Source: Prevotella sp. (GTDB lineage Bacteria; Bacteroidota; Bacteroidia; Bacteroidales; Bacteroidaceae). Taken from it: 64,000 bases of DNA. Below, piece after piece: positions 17,404-26,362 of the stretch. The notes beneath the pieces are model-generated. The model did no database searches. It was not told the origin of the DNA and saw nothing but the letters and a program-made list of their open reading frames with translations. The stretch spans positions 1 to 64,000 of the forward strand of contig JAFYYV010000053.1 of assembly GCA_017557405.1 (NCBI GenBank), read 5' to 3'. The position numbers were made by a program, and so were the translations under genes. Positions within the stretch are counted from its first letter, which is position 1, and the number at the start of each line of letters is the position of its first letter.

Positions 17404-18642
17404 ATGAGCAAAGTACTAATGATTGGCGCCGGTGGCGTCGCAACTGTGGCTGCGTATAAGATTGCGCAGAATCCCGACGTGTTTACAGACTTCATGATTG
17501 CCAGCCGTCGCAAAGAGAAATGCGACAAACTGGTGGCAGCCATCCACGCGAAAGGCTACACGATGGACATCAAAACTGCACAGGTGGACGCCGATGATGT
17601 GGAGCAACTGAAGGCTCTTTTCAACGACTATCAGCCTGAACTAGTTATCAACCTCGCCCTACCCTACCAAGACCTTACCATCATGGAAGCTTGTCTGGCT
17701 TGCGGATGCAACTACCTCGACACAGCAAACTATGAACCGAAAGACGAGGCCCACTTCGAATACTCATGGCAATGGGCCTATAAGGAACGCTTCGAACAGG
17801 CTGGACTCACAGCCATACTCGGTTGCGGATTCGACCCAGGCGTCAGCGGCATCTATACCGCCTACGCAGCCAAGCACCACTTCGATGAGATTCATTATCT
17901 TGACATCGTCGACTGCAATGCTGGTGACCACCACAAAGCCTTTGCCACCAACTTCAATCCCGAAATCAACATTCGTGAAATTACGCAGAAGGGGCTCTAT
18001 TACAAAGACGGACAATGGATTGAGACCGAGCCGCTGGAGATTCACAAGCCGCTTACCTACCCCAACATCGGCCCGCGCGAATCGTATCTGTTGCACCACG
18101 AAGAGTTGGAAAGCCTCGTGAAGAACTACCCCACCATTCGTCAAGCTCGTTTCTGGATGACCTTCGGCGAGCAATACATCAAGCATCTCGACGTGATTCA
18201 GAACATCGGTATGAGCCGCATCGACCCTGTCACCTACGAGGCTCCATTGGCTGACGATCCCACCAAGACTGTCCGAGTGAACATCATCCCGTTGCAATTC
18301 CTCAAAGCCGTGCTGCCCAACCCACAAGACCTTGGCGAGAACTACGAGGGCGAAACCTCCATCGGTTGTCGCATCCGTGGTATCAAGGACGGAAAGGAGC
18401 GCACCTATTATGTATATAACAACTGCTCGCACCGCGCTGCCTACGAAGAGACGGGCATGCAGGGCGTCAGCTATACAACTGGTGTGCCCGCCATGATTGG
18501 CGCAATGATGTTCCTTAAAGGATTGTGGCGCAAACCAGGAGTGTGGAACGTGGAGGATTTCGATCCAGACCCATTCATGGAACAGCTCAATATCCACGGT
18601 CTGCCTTGGAACGAAGTGTTTGACGAGGACTTGGAATTATAA
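17404..18642 (+). CDS. Saccharopine dehydrogenase family protein (probable carboxynorspermidine synthase)
   Basis: 412-aa cytoplasmic NAD(P)-dependent enzyme. A Rossmann motif is at the very N-terminus (VLMIGAGGVATVAAYK), followed by VINLALPYQDLTIMEACLACGCNYLDTANYE and GCGFDPGVSGIYTAYA, typical of the Lys1-like branch that includes carboxynorspermidine dehydrogenase of the alternative spermidine pathway. That precise substrate is inference; lysine metabolism is the alternative. I use the ATG at 17404 because family members begin at MSKVLMIGAGG, but the promoter permits ATG 17251. The decarboxylase of the pathway is not in the window. Confidence 0.8.
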   Translation: MSKVLMIGAGGVATVAAYKIAQNPDVFTDFMIASRRKEKCDKLVAAIHAKGYTMDIKTAQVDADDVEQLKALFNDYQPELVINLALPYQDLTIMEACLACGCNYLDTANYEPKDEAHFEYSWQWAYKERFEQAGLTAILGCGFDPGVSGIYTAYAAKHHFDEIHYLDIVDCNAGDHHKAFATNFNPEINIREITQKGLYYKDGQWIETEPLEIHKPLTYPNIGPRESYLLHHEELESLVKNYPTIRQARFWMTFGEQYIKHLDVIQNIGMSRIDPVTYEAPLADDPTKTVRVNIIPLQFLKAVLPNPQDLGENYEGETSIGCRIRGIKDGKERTYYVYNNCSHRAAYEETGMQGVSYTTGVPAMIGAMMFLKGLWRKPGVWNVEDFDPDPFMEQLNIHGLPWNEVFDEDLEL

Positions 18643-18654
18643 GTGAAAGATAAA

Positions 18655-18683
18655 AGAGGTAAGAGGTAAGAAGTAAGAGAATA
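18655..18683. repeat. GAGGTAA-type heptamer array, left copy of an inverted pair
   Basis: GAGGTAAGAGGTAAG followed by AAGTAAGAGAATA. The reverse complement of this stretch recurs at 19120-19155, so the four-helix-bundle gene sits between inverted copies. Confidence 0.7.
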
Positions 18684-18721
18684 CTATTGCTAATCGAGTC
18701 CTAATTTATATAAACAACCCT

Positions 18722-19087
18722 ATGGATGATTTCTATTATAGGAAATTGAAGGTTTATCATCAGGCCAAGCAATTGACCAACGATGTTTATGAAATCGTCA
18801 AGCAATTTCCACTTGAGGAAAAGCATATTCTTACGAATCAGCTATTGAGAGCAGCATTGTCTGTTCCCTCAAATATTGCTGAGGGCATGGGGCGTTTTTC
18901 CAATAAAGAAAGAATCCATTTTCTTGAGATTGCTTTCGGATCACTAATGGAAACTATGTGTCAATTAGAAATTGCTGAAGCTCGCAACTATATTACCTCA
19001 AACCAATTCTCTTTACAAGAAACTAACATTCGGGAAATTGCACGGATGTTATATGGATTAAGAAAAACTATTGAAGAAAAAGTATAA
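18722..19087 (+). CDS. Four helix bundle protein (23S rRNA intervening-sequence type)
   Basis: 121 aa, all helical, with the family's conserved segments KLKVYHQAKQLTNDVYEIVKQFP, LLRAALSVPSNIAEGMGR and FLEIAFGSLMETMCQLEIA. It belongs to the S23/IVS four-helix-bundle family, related to Avd accessory proteins; small basic versions may bind RNA, but the cellular role is unknown. It is a solitary gene between the dehydrogenase and recA, bounded by inverted GAGGTAA arrays, which suggests insertion as a unit. Confidence 0.85.
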   Translation: MDDFYYRKLKVYHQAKQLTNDVYEIVKQFPLEEKHILTNQLLRAALSVPSNIAEGMGRFSNKERIHFLEIAFGSLMETMCQLEIAEARNYITSNQFSLQETNIREIARMLYGLRKTIEEKV

Positions 19088-19119
19088 AGTATCACCGAGG
19101 AAATGGTAAGGACTAAGAC

Positions 19120-19155
19120 TATTCTCTTACCTCTTGCTCCTTACCCCTTACCTCT
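19120..19155. repeat. TTACCTC-type array, right copy of the inverted pair, before recA
   Basis: TATTCTCTTACCTCTTGCTCC followed by TTACCCCTTACCTCT; inverse of 18655-18683 with a 7-nt length difference. It ends 15 nt before the recA ATG. Confidence 0.7.
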
Positions 19156-19170
19156 AAAAACCAAACAACT

Positions 19171-20205
19171 ATGGCAAAAAAAGAAATTGAAGAAAGTGCA
19201 GCCGTCAATCCCAACTCTGAGAAATTGAAGGCACTACAGGCTGCCATGTCGAAAATAGAAAAAGACTTCGGAAAAGGTTCTATCATGCGCATGGGCGATG
19301 AACACATCGAGCAAGTTGAAGTGATTCCCACTGGTTCCATTGGACTGAACGCCGCATTGGGAGTGGGCGGTTATCCTCGTGGCCGTATTATCGAGATCTA
19401 TGGTCCTGAGTCATCAGGTAAGACCACGCTCGCCATTCATGCGATTGCTGAGACACAAAAGCAAGGCGGTATCGCTGCATTCATCGATGCCGAGCATGCA
19501 TTCGACCGTTTCTATGCACAGAAACTCGGCGTAGATGTCGACAACCTGTGGATTTCGCAGCCCGATAATGGAGAGCAGGCGCTCGAGATTGCAGACCAGT
19601 TGATTCGTTCCAGCGCCATCGACATTATCGTCATCGACTCCGTGGCCGCATTGACACCAAAGAAAGAGATTGAAGGCGACATGGGCGACTCCGCCGTAGG
19701 TCTGCACGCCCGACTGATGAGTCAGGCTCTGCGCAAACTGACAGCCACCATTGCCAAGACCAACACCACTTGCATCTTCATCAACCAATTGCGCGAGAAG
19801 ATTGGCGTCATGTTCGGCAATCCCGAGACCACTACAGGTGGCAACGCATTGAAGTTCTATGCATCGGTAAGACTCGACATCCGTCGTGTAACAAGCATTA
19901 AGGACGGTGATGAGGTCATCGGCAACCAGGTTCGCGTGAAGGTCGTGAAAAATAAGGTGGCTCCTCCTTTCCGCAAGGCTGAATTCGAAATCACATTTGG
20001 TGAAGGCATCTCGAAAGTTGGTGAGATTCTGGACCTCGGTGTGGAATACGGTATCGTGCAGAAGAGTGGTTCATGGTTCTCTTATCAAGGTTCGAAACTT
20101 GGCCAAGGTCGCGATGCTACAAAGGCTTTGTTGAAAGACAACCCCGAACTGTGCGACGAATTGGAAGCGCAAATCATGCAAGCCATCGCCGACAAGCAGG
20201 TGTAA
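19171..20205 (+). CDS. recA: Recombinase RecA
   Basis: 344-aa ATP-dependent strand-exchange protein; also promotes LexA-type self-cleavage in the SOS response. It has Walker [10 protein letters not shown] (about residues 75-83), [15 protein letters not shown], Walker [11 protein letters not shown], loop L2 [21 protein letters not shown], and the usual acidic C-terminus, here short. Length and start ([43 protein letters not shown]) agree with the family. No -7 box is visible immediately upstream. Confidence 0.98.
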   Translation: MAKKEIEESAAVNPNSEKLKALQAAMSKIEKDFGKGSIMRMGDEHIEQVEVIPTGSIGLNAALGVGGYPRGRIIEIYGPESSGKTTLAIHAIAETQKQGGIAAFIDAEHAFDRFYAQKLGVDVDNLWISQPDNGEQALEIADQLIRSSAIDIIVIDSVAALTPKKEIEGDMGDSAVGLHARLMSQALRKLTATIAKTNTTCIFINQLREKIGVMFGNPETTTGGNALKFYASVRLDIRRVTSIKDGDEVIGNQVRVKVVKNKVAPPFRKAEFEITFGEGISKVGEILDLGVEYGIVQKSGSWFSYQGSKLGQGRDATKALLKDNPELCDELEAQIMQAIADKQV

Positions 20206-20226
20206 CCTATACCTTATTATATAATA

Positions 20227-20261
20227 ATAGCAGGAAGAAGTTCTTCCTGCTATTTCTTTTT
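20227..20261 (+). terminator. Terminator of recA
   Basis: ATAGCAGGAAGAA and TTCTTCCTGCTAT form a 13-bp near-continuous palindrome followed by TTTCTTTTT. It lies between convergent recA and the lipoprotein gene; the T-run is on the recA side. Confidence 0.88.
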
Positions 20262-20303
20262 GATCACGACGGCAATTCTCATACCGTCACTATGGAGCAA
20301 TCA

Positions 20304-20735
20304 TTATTTGCCCCTACTGGAAATCTTCCATTTACCCTTCTCGTCGAGCTGCAACTTAATGTCCATCGTATCGGGCTTGTCTTCGTTGTTCACATAAGCC
20401 ATCTTTACAACCGATGTGGTGCTGTCGGTCTGCTCCGAGACATACGAATACGTCTTGATGCCTTTCCAACCTTTCTGGCTTTCGCTACTCATCGACATCT
20501 TACTCTCCAGCATCTGTGCCATGTTCTCTTTCTTCTGTGCAAGCTTCTCAGGATCGGCAGAATCGCTCTCGCTGAAATACATCAAGTCCACATAGCCCTT
20601 GAAGTCTTTGTTCTTCAAGCATTCCATAGCTTTCTCAGCCACTTGGCGTTGCTCACTCTCACTCGCGCAACTTGTCAGCATCAAGATCATGCCGCAAGCC
20701 ACAACCATCATTGACATAAATAAAAACTTTCTCAT
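20304..20735 (-). CDS. Lipoprotein, DUF4878/NTF2-like
   Basis: 143 aa with a lipoprotein signal (LILMLTSCASESE, lipobox LTSC near residue 23), so membrane-anchored. The mature part resembles DUF4878: a helix with AEKAMECLKNKDFKGYVDLMYF followed by a beta-rich end with KLQLDEKGKWKISSRGK. The function is unknown. It stands alone, convergent with recA. Confidence 0.75.
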   Translation of the reverse strand: MRKFLFMSMMVVACGMILMLTSCASESEQRQVAEKAMECLKNKDFKGYVDLMYFSESDSADPEKLAQKKENMAQMLESKMSMSSESQKGWKGIKTYSYVSEQTDSTTSVVKMAYVNNEDKPDTMDIKLQLDEKGKWKISSRGK

Positions 20736-20787
20736 TTTCTTAAATATTTAGGTTAGACATATTTTCACTTTCTATTATAGACTCTTT

Positions 20788-21453
20788 TCATTCATCATCT
20801 TGGAACTGAAGCACCGAATGCAGATAGGGCGACTCATAAACTTGTGAAGGGAAGTAGCAATCTACCTTGAATCCAGGTAATTCAACATGCTCTGCCTCTC
20901 CGTTTGCCAATTCCATCCCTTGCCGTTTGTAGGCGTAGATGACCAATTCGGTGCAATACATCCGTGTCGTGTCGTTGCCATTGTAATCATGGTCGAACAA
21001 TGTGTGACGATCGTAAATCTGCCGAGCCACCTCGGCAGCATTTGCCGCCACCAAGCTATCTTTCACCCTGCACACTTCACCACGACTGGCCCTCTGCACA
21101 TCGAAGAAACTCTCGGGCGACTCCATCTTCACACGATCCACATCGCCATCGAAATCAGGCTCGCCTGGAACAGCATGCACAATCATCGGCACACCTGCCG
21201 AATCAACGACTATGCCCACATGTGAATATTGACCATGAGCATCGAGAAGAACGACCGAATGGCTTATGATGCTGCCACCACGACGGAAAACCACATCGCC
21301 CGCTCGCAACTGACAATCGTGCGGCATGATTGAACGATGATTTCCATCCGCCACATCCGACTTACACGATAACAGCGAAAAGATGACCGACAGCAGCAAA
21401 CAGCCACACCATCCTCGCCTCGGCAGCACATTCCACGGTTTCTTTCGTTCCAT
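20788..21453 (-). CDS. YiiX/YebB-like NlpC/P60-family cysteine hydrolase (lipoprotein)
   Basis: 221 aa. Lipobox in SVIFSLLSCKS (Cys about residue 30) after an Arg/Lys-rich start. The papain-like YiiX domain shows LRAGDVVFRRGGSIISHSV, the catalytic His in GQYSHVGIVVD and the catalytic Cys in MYCTELVIYAYKR; this family has a permuted Cys/His order. A peptidoglycan or lipid substrate is possible but unproven. The -7 box ends only 5 nt before the ATG, as for the DUF6621 gene. Confidence 0.82.
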   Translation of the reverse strand: MERKKPWNVLPRRGWCGCLLLSVIFSLLSCKSDVADGNHRSIMPHDCQLRAGDVVFRRGGSIISHSVVLLDAHGQYSHVGIVVDSAGVPMIVHAVPGEPDFDGDVDRVKMESPESFFDVQRASRGEVCRVKDSLVAANAAEVARQIYDRHTLFDHDYNGNDTTRMYCTELVIYAYKRQGMELANGEAEHVELPGFKVDCYFPSQVYESPYLHSVLQFQDDE

Positions 21454-21458
21454 CTCTG

Positions 21459-21489
21459 CAAATATAACAATAAAACGTCAAACTCGCAA
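21459..21489 (-). promoter_or_regulatory. -33/-7 promoter of the YiiX-like gene, directly adjoining the ATG
   Basis: Minus strand: TTG, 20-nt spacer, TATATTTG (21459-21466), then CAGAG and ATG. With a start point about 5 nt after the box the mRNA would be leaderless or nearly so. Confidence 0.6.
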
Positions 21490-21554
21490 TAAAGAAGCAT
21501 GAAAAAAACATCAAGACTGACAACTTGTCACCCACAATGGCAGTCAAAACCAGT

Positions 21555-21595
21555 TGGCACGCCTTTTGTCATCTTCTTGTCGGACACTTATGTCC
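21555..21595 (+). promoter_or_regulatory. Possible sigma-54-like promoter and dyad before dnaK
   Basis: TGGCAC (21555-21560), five bases, TTGT (21566-21569): GG and GT separated by 10 nt, close to the -24/-12 GG-N10-GC pattern. A palindrome GGACA-CTTA-TGTCC (21582-21595) lies near the expected start point. No TAnnTTTG box is seen before dnaK. Inference only. Confidence 0.35.
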
Positions 21596-21639
21596 AATAG
21601 ATTTCTGAATAAAAACAACAAAATAAAAAATAAAGAATT

Positions 21640-23565
21640 ATGGGAAAGATTATTGGAATCGACTTAGGAACTACCAACAGCTGTGTTGCCGTATTCGAAG
21701 GCAACGAGCCAGTAGTAATCGCCAACAGTGAGGGCAAGCGTACAACTCCCTCGGTGGTTGGTTTTGTGAAAGATGGTGAGCGCAAGGTGGGCGACCCCGC
21801 AAAGCGTCAGGCCATCACAAATCCGAAGAACACAGTGTACTCCATCAAACGCTTCATGGGTGAGACTTATCAGCAAGCCCAGAAGGAAGCTGAGCGTGTG
21901 CCTTACACTGTTGTCAACGAAAACGGCTACCCACGAGTAGACATCGAGGGTCGCAAATACACTCCGCAGGAAATCTCGGCTATGGTGCTGCAGAAGATGA
22001 AGAAGACCGCTGAAGACTACCTCGGACAAGAGGTGACCGATGCCGTCATCACCGTTCCTGCCTATTTCTCTGACTCACAGCGTCAGGCTACAAAGGAAGC
22101 TGGTCAGATTGCAGGTCTCAACGTGCAGCGTATCGTCAACGAGCCTACTGCTGCCGCTCTTGCCTATGGTGTCGACAAGGCTAACAAAGACATGAAGATT
22201 GCTGTCTTCGACCTCGGTGGTGGTACATTCGATATTTCCATCCTGGAGTTCGGTGGCGGTGTGTTCGAAGTGCTCTCCACCAATGGTGACACCCACCTCG
22301 GCGGCGATGACTTCGACCAGGTCATCATCGATTGGTTGGTTAGCGGCTTCAAGTCCGATGAAGGCATCGACCTCTCGAAAGACCCGATGGCCATGCAGCG
22401 TCTGAAGGAGGCTGCCGAGAAGGCAAAGATTGAGCTTTCTTCGACAACTACCACTGAAATCAACCTGCCGTATATCTCTGCTGAAGGCGGTGTGCCCAAG
22501 CACCTTGTGAAGACACTCACACGCGCTCAGTTCGAGCAGTTAGCCCACTCGCTCATTCAGTCGTGCCTTGTGCCCTGTCAGAATGCCATCCGCGATGCCA
22601 AGTTGTCAACCTCTGACATCGATGAGGTTATCCTCGTGGGCGGTTCGAGCCGTATCCCCGCTGTGCAGACCCTCGTGAAGAACTATTTCGGCAAGGAGCC
22701 TTCAAAGGGTGTCAACCCCGACGAGGTGGTGGCAGTAGGTGCTTCTATTCAGGGTGCTATCCTCAATAAGGAAGGTGGCGTAGGCGACATCGTGCTACTC
22801 GACGTGACTCCTCTGACATTGGGTATTGAGACCCTTGGCGGTGTGATGACCAAACTTATCGACGCCAACTCGACAATTCCTTGCAAGAAGAGCGAGACCT
22901 TCTCTACCGCTGTCGACAACCAAACAGCTGTGACCATCCACGTGCTGCAAGGTGAGCGTCCTATGGCTTCACAGAACAAGTCCATCGGTCAGTTCAATCT
23001 CGAAGGCATTGCTCCCGCACGTCGTGGTGTTCCTCAGATCGAGGTGACCTTCGACATCGACGCCAACGGTATTCTCAACGTCTCTGCCAAAGACAAGGCA
23101 ACGGGTAAAGAGCAGGCCATCCGCATCGAAGCATCGTCTGGTCTCAGCGAGGATGAGATTAACCGCATGAAGGCCGAGGCCGAGCAATTTGCAGAGGCCG
23201 ACAAGAAGGAGCGCGAGCGCATCGACAAGATGAATCAGGCCGACTCGATGATATTCTCTACTGAGACCTTCCTCAACGAGAATGGCGACAAACTTCCCGC
23301 CGACCAGCGTCCCGCCATCGACAATGCTCTCCAGCAGTTGAAAGACGCCCACAAGTCAGGTGATGTCAACGCCATCGACAACGCCATCAACAACCTCAAT
23401 CAGGTCATGCAGGCTGCATCGGCACAGATGTATCAGCAGGCAGGTGGCGCCCAGCCTGGAGCAGATGCTGGATTCCAAGGTGGTCAAGGTTTCCAAGGTG
23501 GTCAGCAGACTCAGTCGAACCCCAACGATGATGTTCAGGATGCTGACTTCGAGGAGGTCAAATGA
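21640..23565 (+). CDS. dnaK: Chaperone DnaK (Hsp70)
   Basis: 641-aa ATP-dependent chaperone. Hsp70 signatures are present: [13 protein letters not shown] at the N-terminus, [16 protein letters not shown] near residue 190, and [14 protein letters not shown] near residue 330. The substrate-binding domain begins [17 protein letters not shown], and the C-terminal lid ends in a Gly/Gln-rich tail and [12 protein letters not shown]. GrpE and DnaJ are not next to it. A strong terminator follows, after which the mobile element begins. Confidence 0.98.
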   Translation: MGKIIGIDLGTTNSCVAVFEGNEPVVIANSEGKRTTPSVVGFVKDGERKVGDPAKRQAITNPKNTVYSIKRFMGETYQQAQKEAERVPYTVVNENGYPRVDIEGRKYTPQEISAMVLQKMKKTAEDYLGQEVTDAVITVPAYFSDSQRQATKEAGQIAGLNVQRIVNEPTAAALAYGVDKANKDMKIAVFDLGGGTFDISILEFGGGVFEVLSTNGDTHLGGDDFDQVIIDWLVSGFKSDEGIDLSKDPMAMQRLKEAAEKAKIELSSTTTTEINLPYISAEGGVPKHLVKTLTRAQFEQLAHSLIQSCLVPCQNAIRDAKLSTSDIDEVILVGGSSRIPAVQTLVKNYFGKEPSKGVNPDEVVAVGASIQGAILNKEGGVGDIVLLDVTPLTLGIETLGGVMTKLIDANSTIPCKKSETFSTAVDNQTAVTIHVLQGERPMASQNKSIGQFNLEGIAPARRGVPQIEVTFDIDANGILNVSAKDKATGKEQAIRIEASSGLSEDEINRMKAEAEQFAEADKKERERIDKMNQADSMIFSTETFLNENGDKLPADQRPAIDNALQQLKDAHKSGDVNAIDNAINNLNQVMQAASAQMYQQAGGAQPGADAGFQGGQGFQGGQQTQSNPNDDVQDADFEEVK

Positions 23566-23598
23566 GACGCATAAGCAAAGACATAACAAAACACTATC

Positions 23599-23640
23599 AA
23601 ATGGCGTGTAGCTCAATGAGTTACACGCCATTTGCTTTTT
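23599..23640 (+). terminator. Terminator of dnaK
   Basis: AAATGGCGTGTAGCTC pairs with GAGTTACACGCCATTT over 16 positions with one mismatch, loop AAT, then GCTTTTT. It marks the end of the conserved core before the element. Confidence 0.92.
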
Positions 23641-23859
23641 ATGGGCTCATGTTTTCTATGTGCTTATTCCCCCTTTTTTTACGGCTTTTTTGTTACATGT
23701 GTGTAGCACGACAAAAATGTCGACCAAGTTCGACTAATTACGACTTATCCATACTTATTCCTACTTAAAAGTAGATGAAGTACAGGATGGTTTACTGACA
23801 AAATGTAAGTATAACATTTAGGATACATACTCATATTAACTAATAAAAGTAACAAAAAG
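23641..23859. other. Junction region between dnaK and the mobile element (possible attL)
   Basis: No gene. It holds several CGAC units (GCACGACAAAAATGTCGACC, TTCGACTAA, TACGACTTA, 23707-23747), including the small dyad CGAC-AAAAAT-GTCG. Such clustered units could be recombinase arm sites. I found no matching direct repeat elsewhere in the window, so the attachment core is not established. Confidence 0.35.
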
Positions 23860-24420
23860 ATGCCAAAATTAGGATTAGAAATCAAAAGGAAGTGCAAATT
23901 CTGTGGGAAAGCGTTCATCATAAAGACGCTTGACAGTATTTACTGCTGTAAGAAATGCAGCGAAGCTGCCTATGCACAAAAGAAGAGAGCAGAAGCCAAA
24001 GAAAAGAAACTGGCGTTGGTAGCCAAAAGTGTTCCCAAGGTGAGAGAGTATCTTTCCATTAGGGAAGCAGTGGCTATCTATGGTGTTGAACGTGATACGC
24101 TGTATCTGATGGTTCGCAGAGGACAGATACCAAGTATCAACATTGGGACCAGACTCACAAGGATAAACCGTAAGGATCTGGAGAAGATGTTTGTGAAACG
24201 GCCGATAGCCAAGCACATCAAGGAAACACCTCTGCCTAAGAAGTACAGTCTCGAACCCGAGGACTGCTACACCATAGGAGAAGTCTGCGAGAAATACCAC
24301 ATCAACGATAGTTCTGTGTGGGCACATGTCAGAAAGTACTCCATCCCCTCTCGTCAAATTGGCAACTATGTGTATGTACCCAAAGAAGAAATTGATAACT
24401 TATATAAATCAGAAGAATAA
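23860..24420 (+). CDS. Zinc-ribbon, helix-turn-helix protein next to integrase
   Basis: 186 aa. N-terminal zinc ribbon (residues about 10-35: CKFCGKAF...CCKKC), a Lys/Ala-rich linker, then two MerR/excisionase-type HTH modules (YLSIREAVAIYGVERDTLYLMVRRGQIPSINIG and CYTIGEVCEKYHINDSSVWAHVRKYSIPSRQIG). It probably binds DNA at the element ends and directs the recombinase, as an excisionase or regulator; this is inference from neighbour and fold. The stop overlaps the integrase start (TAATG), so the two are translationally coupled. Confidence 0.75.
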   Translation: MPKLGLEIKRKCKFCGKAFIIKTLDSIYCCKKCSEAAYAQKKRAEAKEKKLALVAKSVPKVREYLSIREAVAIYGVERDTLYLMVRRGQIPSINIGTRLTRINRKDLEKMFVKRPIAKHIKETPLPKKYSLEPEDCYTIGEVCEKYHINDSSVWAHVRKYSIPSRQIGNYVYVPKEEIDNLYKSEE

Positions 24421-25709
24421 TGAGAAAACCTTTATTACACACAAAAGTGACGGTTAAGCTCCGCAAGTCGGAGTACCGTGAAGAATGGTACCTCTACACA
24501 GAGTCGTACCCAGTACGCAATCCAGGTAGCACTAAGCCTAAGAGAGTCATTGAGGCGGTCAACCGCACCATCACCACTCCCATCTGGGACACAACTGCTA
24601 TTACCGGCATCGATTGCGAAGGCAACTACAAGTACAAGCCGAAGCGGGATTCTAACGGCATCATCCAATGCTCCTCGCAGTTGGACAAGGAGGCATGTAG
24701 ATATGCCGACAAGGTACGTGCCTTGCGTCAGCAGGAGTACGATACTGCTGTGGTTTTTTCCGACAGAGAGCAGGAAATGATTGCTCAGAACGAACGTTCG
24801 GAACAGGATTTCATTGCTTACTTCAACAGCATCATCTACAAGTGCCACCCAAACAGTTCAGATGCCATTATTGTCAACTGGACTCGTGTAGGCAAGCTGC
24901 TGTCTATCTATTCTAAGGGCAAGCCTATCCCCTTCAAGACAATCTCCGCAAAGTTACTAGAAGATATCAAGTTGTTCATGCTCTCTGCTCCACAGGGAGG
25001 GAACAAGGGAGGAACACTCTCTCAAAATACAGCCGCCACCTACTTCGCCATCGTTAAGGCTGGTTTGCATCGTGCCTTCATTGACGAATACTTGACCGTT
25101 GACATAGCCGCCAAAGTAAAGGGCATTCCCGATGTAAAGGTTAAGCGAGAGACACTGACACATGAAGAAGCAGAAATGCTGGCCAAGACTCCATGTGAAA
25201 ACGAAGTGTTGAAACGTGCGTTCTTCTTTGGATTACTCACAGGTATTCGTCTGTGTGACATCCAAGACCTCACGTGGGGAGAAATAGCGCAGACAGGAAG
25301 TGGATGGCGAGTGGACTTTACTCAGCGCAAGACGCATGTAGTGGATTATCTTCCCATCAGCGAGCAGGCATACTCGCTTTGTGGAGAACGAGGTGAGCAA
25401 AAACAACGAGTGTTCGAAGGACTGACAGGTTCTTCTTGGATTTCCCGTCCGTTGAAGAAATGGATTGAAGCATCGGGCATCAAGAAGCATATCACGTTCC
25501 ACTGCGCCCGCCACACCTTTGCCACCCTACAGCTTGAACATGACACAGATATCTATACCATCAAGGGAATGCTTGGACATACCAACGTGAAAACAACCCA
25601 GATTTATGCTCACATCGTAGATAAGAGTAAGCGTAATGCTGCCGATGTTATTCACATCGATAATCTCGATGCTGTAGATGCGTCCAAAGAAAGTGTAGCA
25701 GCCATTTAA
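24420..25709 (+). CDS. Tyrosine recombinase/integrase
   Basis: 429-aa site-specific recombinase. N-terminal SAM-like core-binding part (about 150-230), C-terminal catalytic domain with the first Arg in LTGIRLCDIQDLTW, His/Arg in HCARHTFAT, and the tyrosine in LGHTNVKTTQIYAHIV; all catalytic residues are intact. It is of the Bacteroidetes mobilizable/conjugative element type. Start ATG 24420 overlaps the upstream stop codon. A terminator follows. Confidence 0.92.
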   Translation: MRKPLLHTKVTVKLRKSEYREEWYLYTESYPVRNPGSTKPKRVIEAVNRTITTPIWDTTAITGIDCEGNYKYKPKRDSNGIIQCSSQLDKEACRYADKVRALRQQEYDTAVVFSDREQEMIAQNERSEQDFIAYFNSIIYKCHPNSSDAIIVNWTRVGKLLSIYSKGKPIPFKTISAKLLEDIKLFMLSAPQGGNKGGTLSQNTAATYFAIVKAGLHRAFIDEYLTVDIAAKVKGIPDVKVKRETLTHEEAEMLAKTPCENEVLKRAFFFGLLTGIRLCDIQDLTWGEIAQTGSGWRVDFTQRKTHVVDYLPISEQAYSLCGERGEQKQRVFEGLTGSSWISRPLKKWIEASGIKKHITFHCARHTFATLQLEHDTDIYTIKGMLGHTNVKTTQIYAHIVDKSKRNAADVIHIDNLDAVDASKESVAAI

Positions 25710-25731
25710 CCATCTTTATTTATCTTTATCA

Positions 25732-25759
25732 AGCCTCTGAGTCTTCGGGGGCTTTTTTT
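25732..25759 (+). terminator. Terminator after the integrase gene
   Basis: AGCCTCTGA, loop GTCT, TCGGGGGCT: 9-bp stem with two G:T pairs, then seven T residues. Confidence 0.85.
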
Positions 25760-25837
25760 ATGTCTTTACCATCCCTTCCGTGTTGGTTTCTATGTTCTTT
25801 TGTTCTGTCGCCATAAATCATTGTATGTGAGTTTTAT

Positions 25838-25865
25838 AGTATGATTTTTTCTGCAAAATCATACT
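25838..25865. repeat. 11-bp stem palindrome upstream of the replication genes
   Basis: AGTATGATTTT, loop TTCTGC, AAAATCATACT. A perfect 11-bp inverted repeat with no T-run, 130 nt upstream of the HTH gene at 25997; possibly an operator or part of the element's origin. Confidence 0.65.
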
Positions 25866-25996
25866 CGAATCTTAAGCAATTATAATATCGGCCTGTTGAA
25901 GCTCGAATTTTATGGTTGTTCGTAAAATAGTGACTTACTTTGCATCGCCGAAACGCAAGAAAAGGCTGAATAACATTATTAAAATATATAAGTATT

Positions 25997-26362
25997 ATGA
26001 CAGAACTTTTTGAAGTAAAAACATTGGAAGAGATGCCGAAAGCATTAAACTTCCTTATTAAAAAGGTTGATAACCTTCAGGAGACTGTAAACACCCTGCG
26101 GCACAAACAGCAGGCCAGTGAATCACCTCGATGGATGAACATCGATGAGCTTTGTGCTTATCATCCCAGCCATCCTAAGAAACAGACCGTCTATGAATGG
26201 GTATCCAAGAAGGCCATTCCCTATCATAAGATGACCAAGGGACTTATGTTCCTGCAGTCTGAGATAGACGAGTGGTTGAAGCGTGGTGCCCAGAAGTCAG
26301 AAGAAGAACTGCTGCAAGAAGCCAAGGCTTTTGTCTTGTCAAAGAAAGGGAAAGAAGTATGA
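25997..26362 (+). CDS. Excisionase-like helix-turn-helix protein
   Basis: 121 aa. A short N-terminal coiled coil (FLIKKVDNLQETVNTLRHK) precedes an HTH_17 domain (WMNIDELCAYHP...TVYEWVSKKAIPYHKMTKGLMFLQSEIDEWLKRG). Proteins like this stand at the head of the replication/mobilization block of Bacteroidetes elements and probably act as regulator or excision factor. Its stop overlaps the next start (ATGATG). Confidence 0.75.
   Translation: MTELFEVKTLEEMPKALNFLIKKVDNLQETVNTLRHKQQASESPRWMNIDELCAYHPSHPKKQTVYEWVSKKAIPYHKMTKGLMFLQSEIDEWLKRGAQKSEEELLQEAKAFVLSKKGKEV

Noticed and set aside
17764..18597. 277-codon frame antisense to the saccharopine dehydrogenase gene
   Set aside because: Shadow of the real gene; no recognisable protein features and no promoter.
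20073..20714. 213-codon frame on the plus strand across the recA end and lipoprotein gene
   Set aside because: Antisense to a lipoprotein with a clear lipobox and running through the recA terminator.
23641..23859. attL/attR pair for the integrase
   Set aside because: I compared this stretch by eye with 31,340-31,520, 57,830-58,300 and 61,200-61,400 and found no convincing direct repeat; only short chance matches such as TTGTTACATGTG, which also occurs near 15,445.
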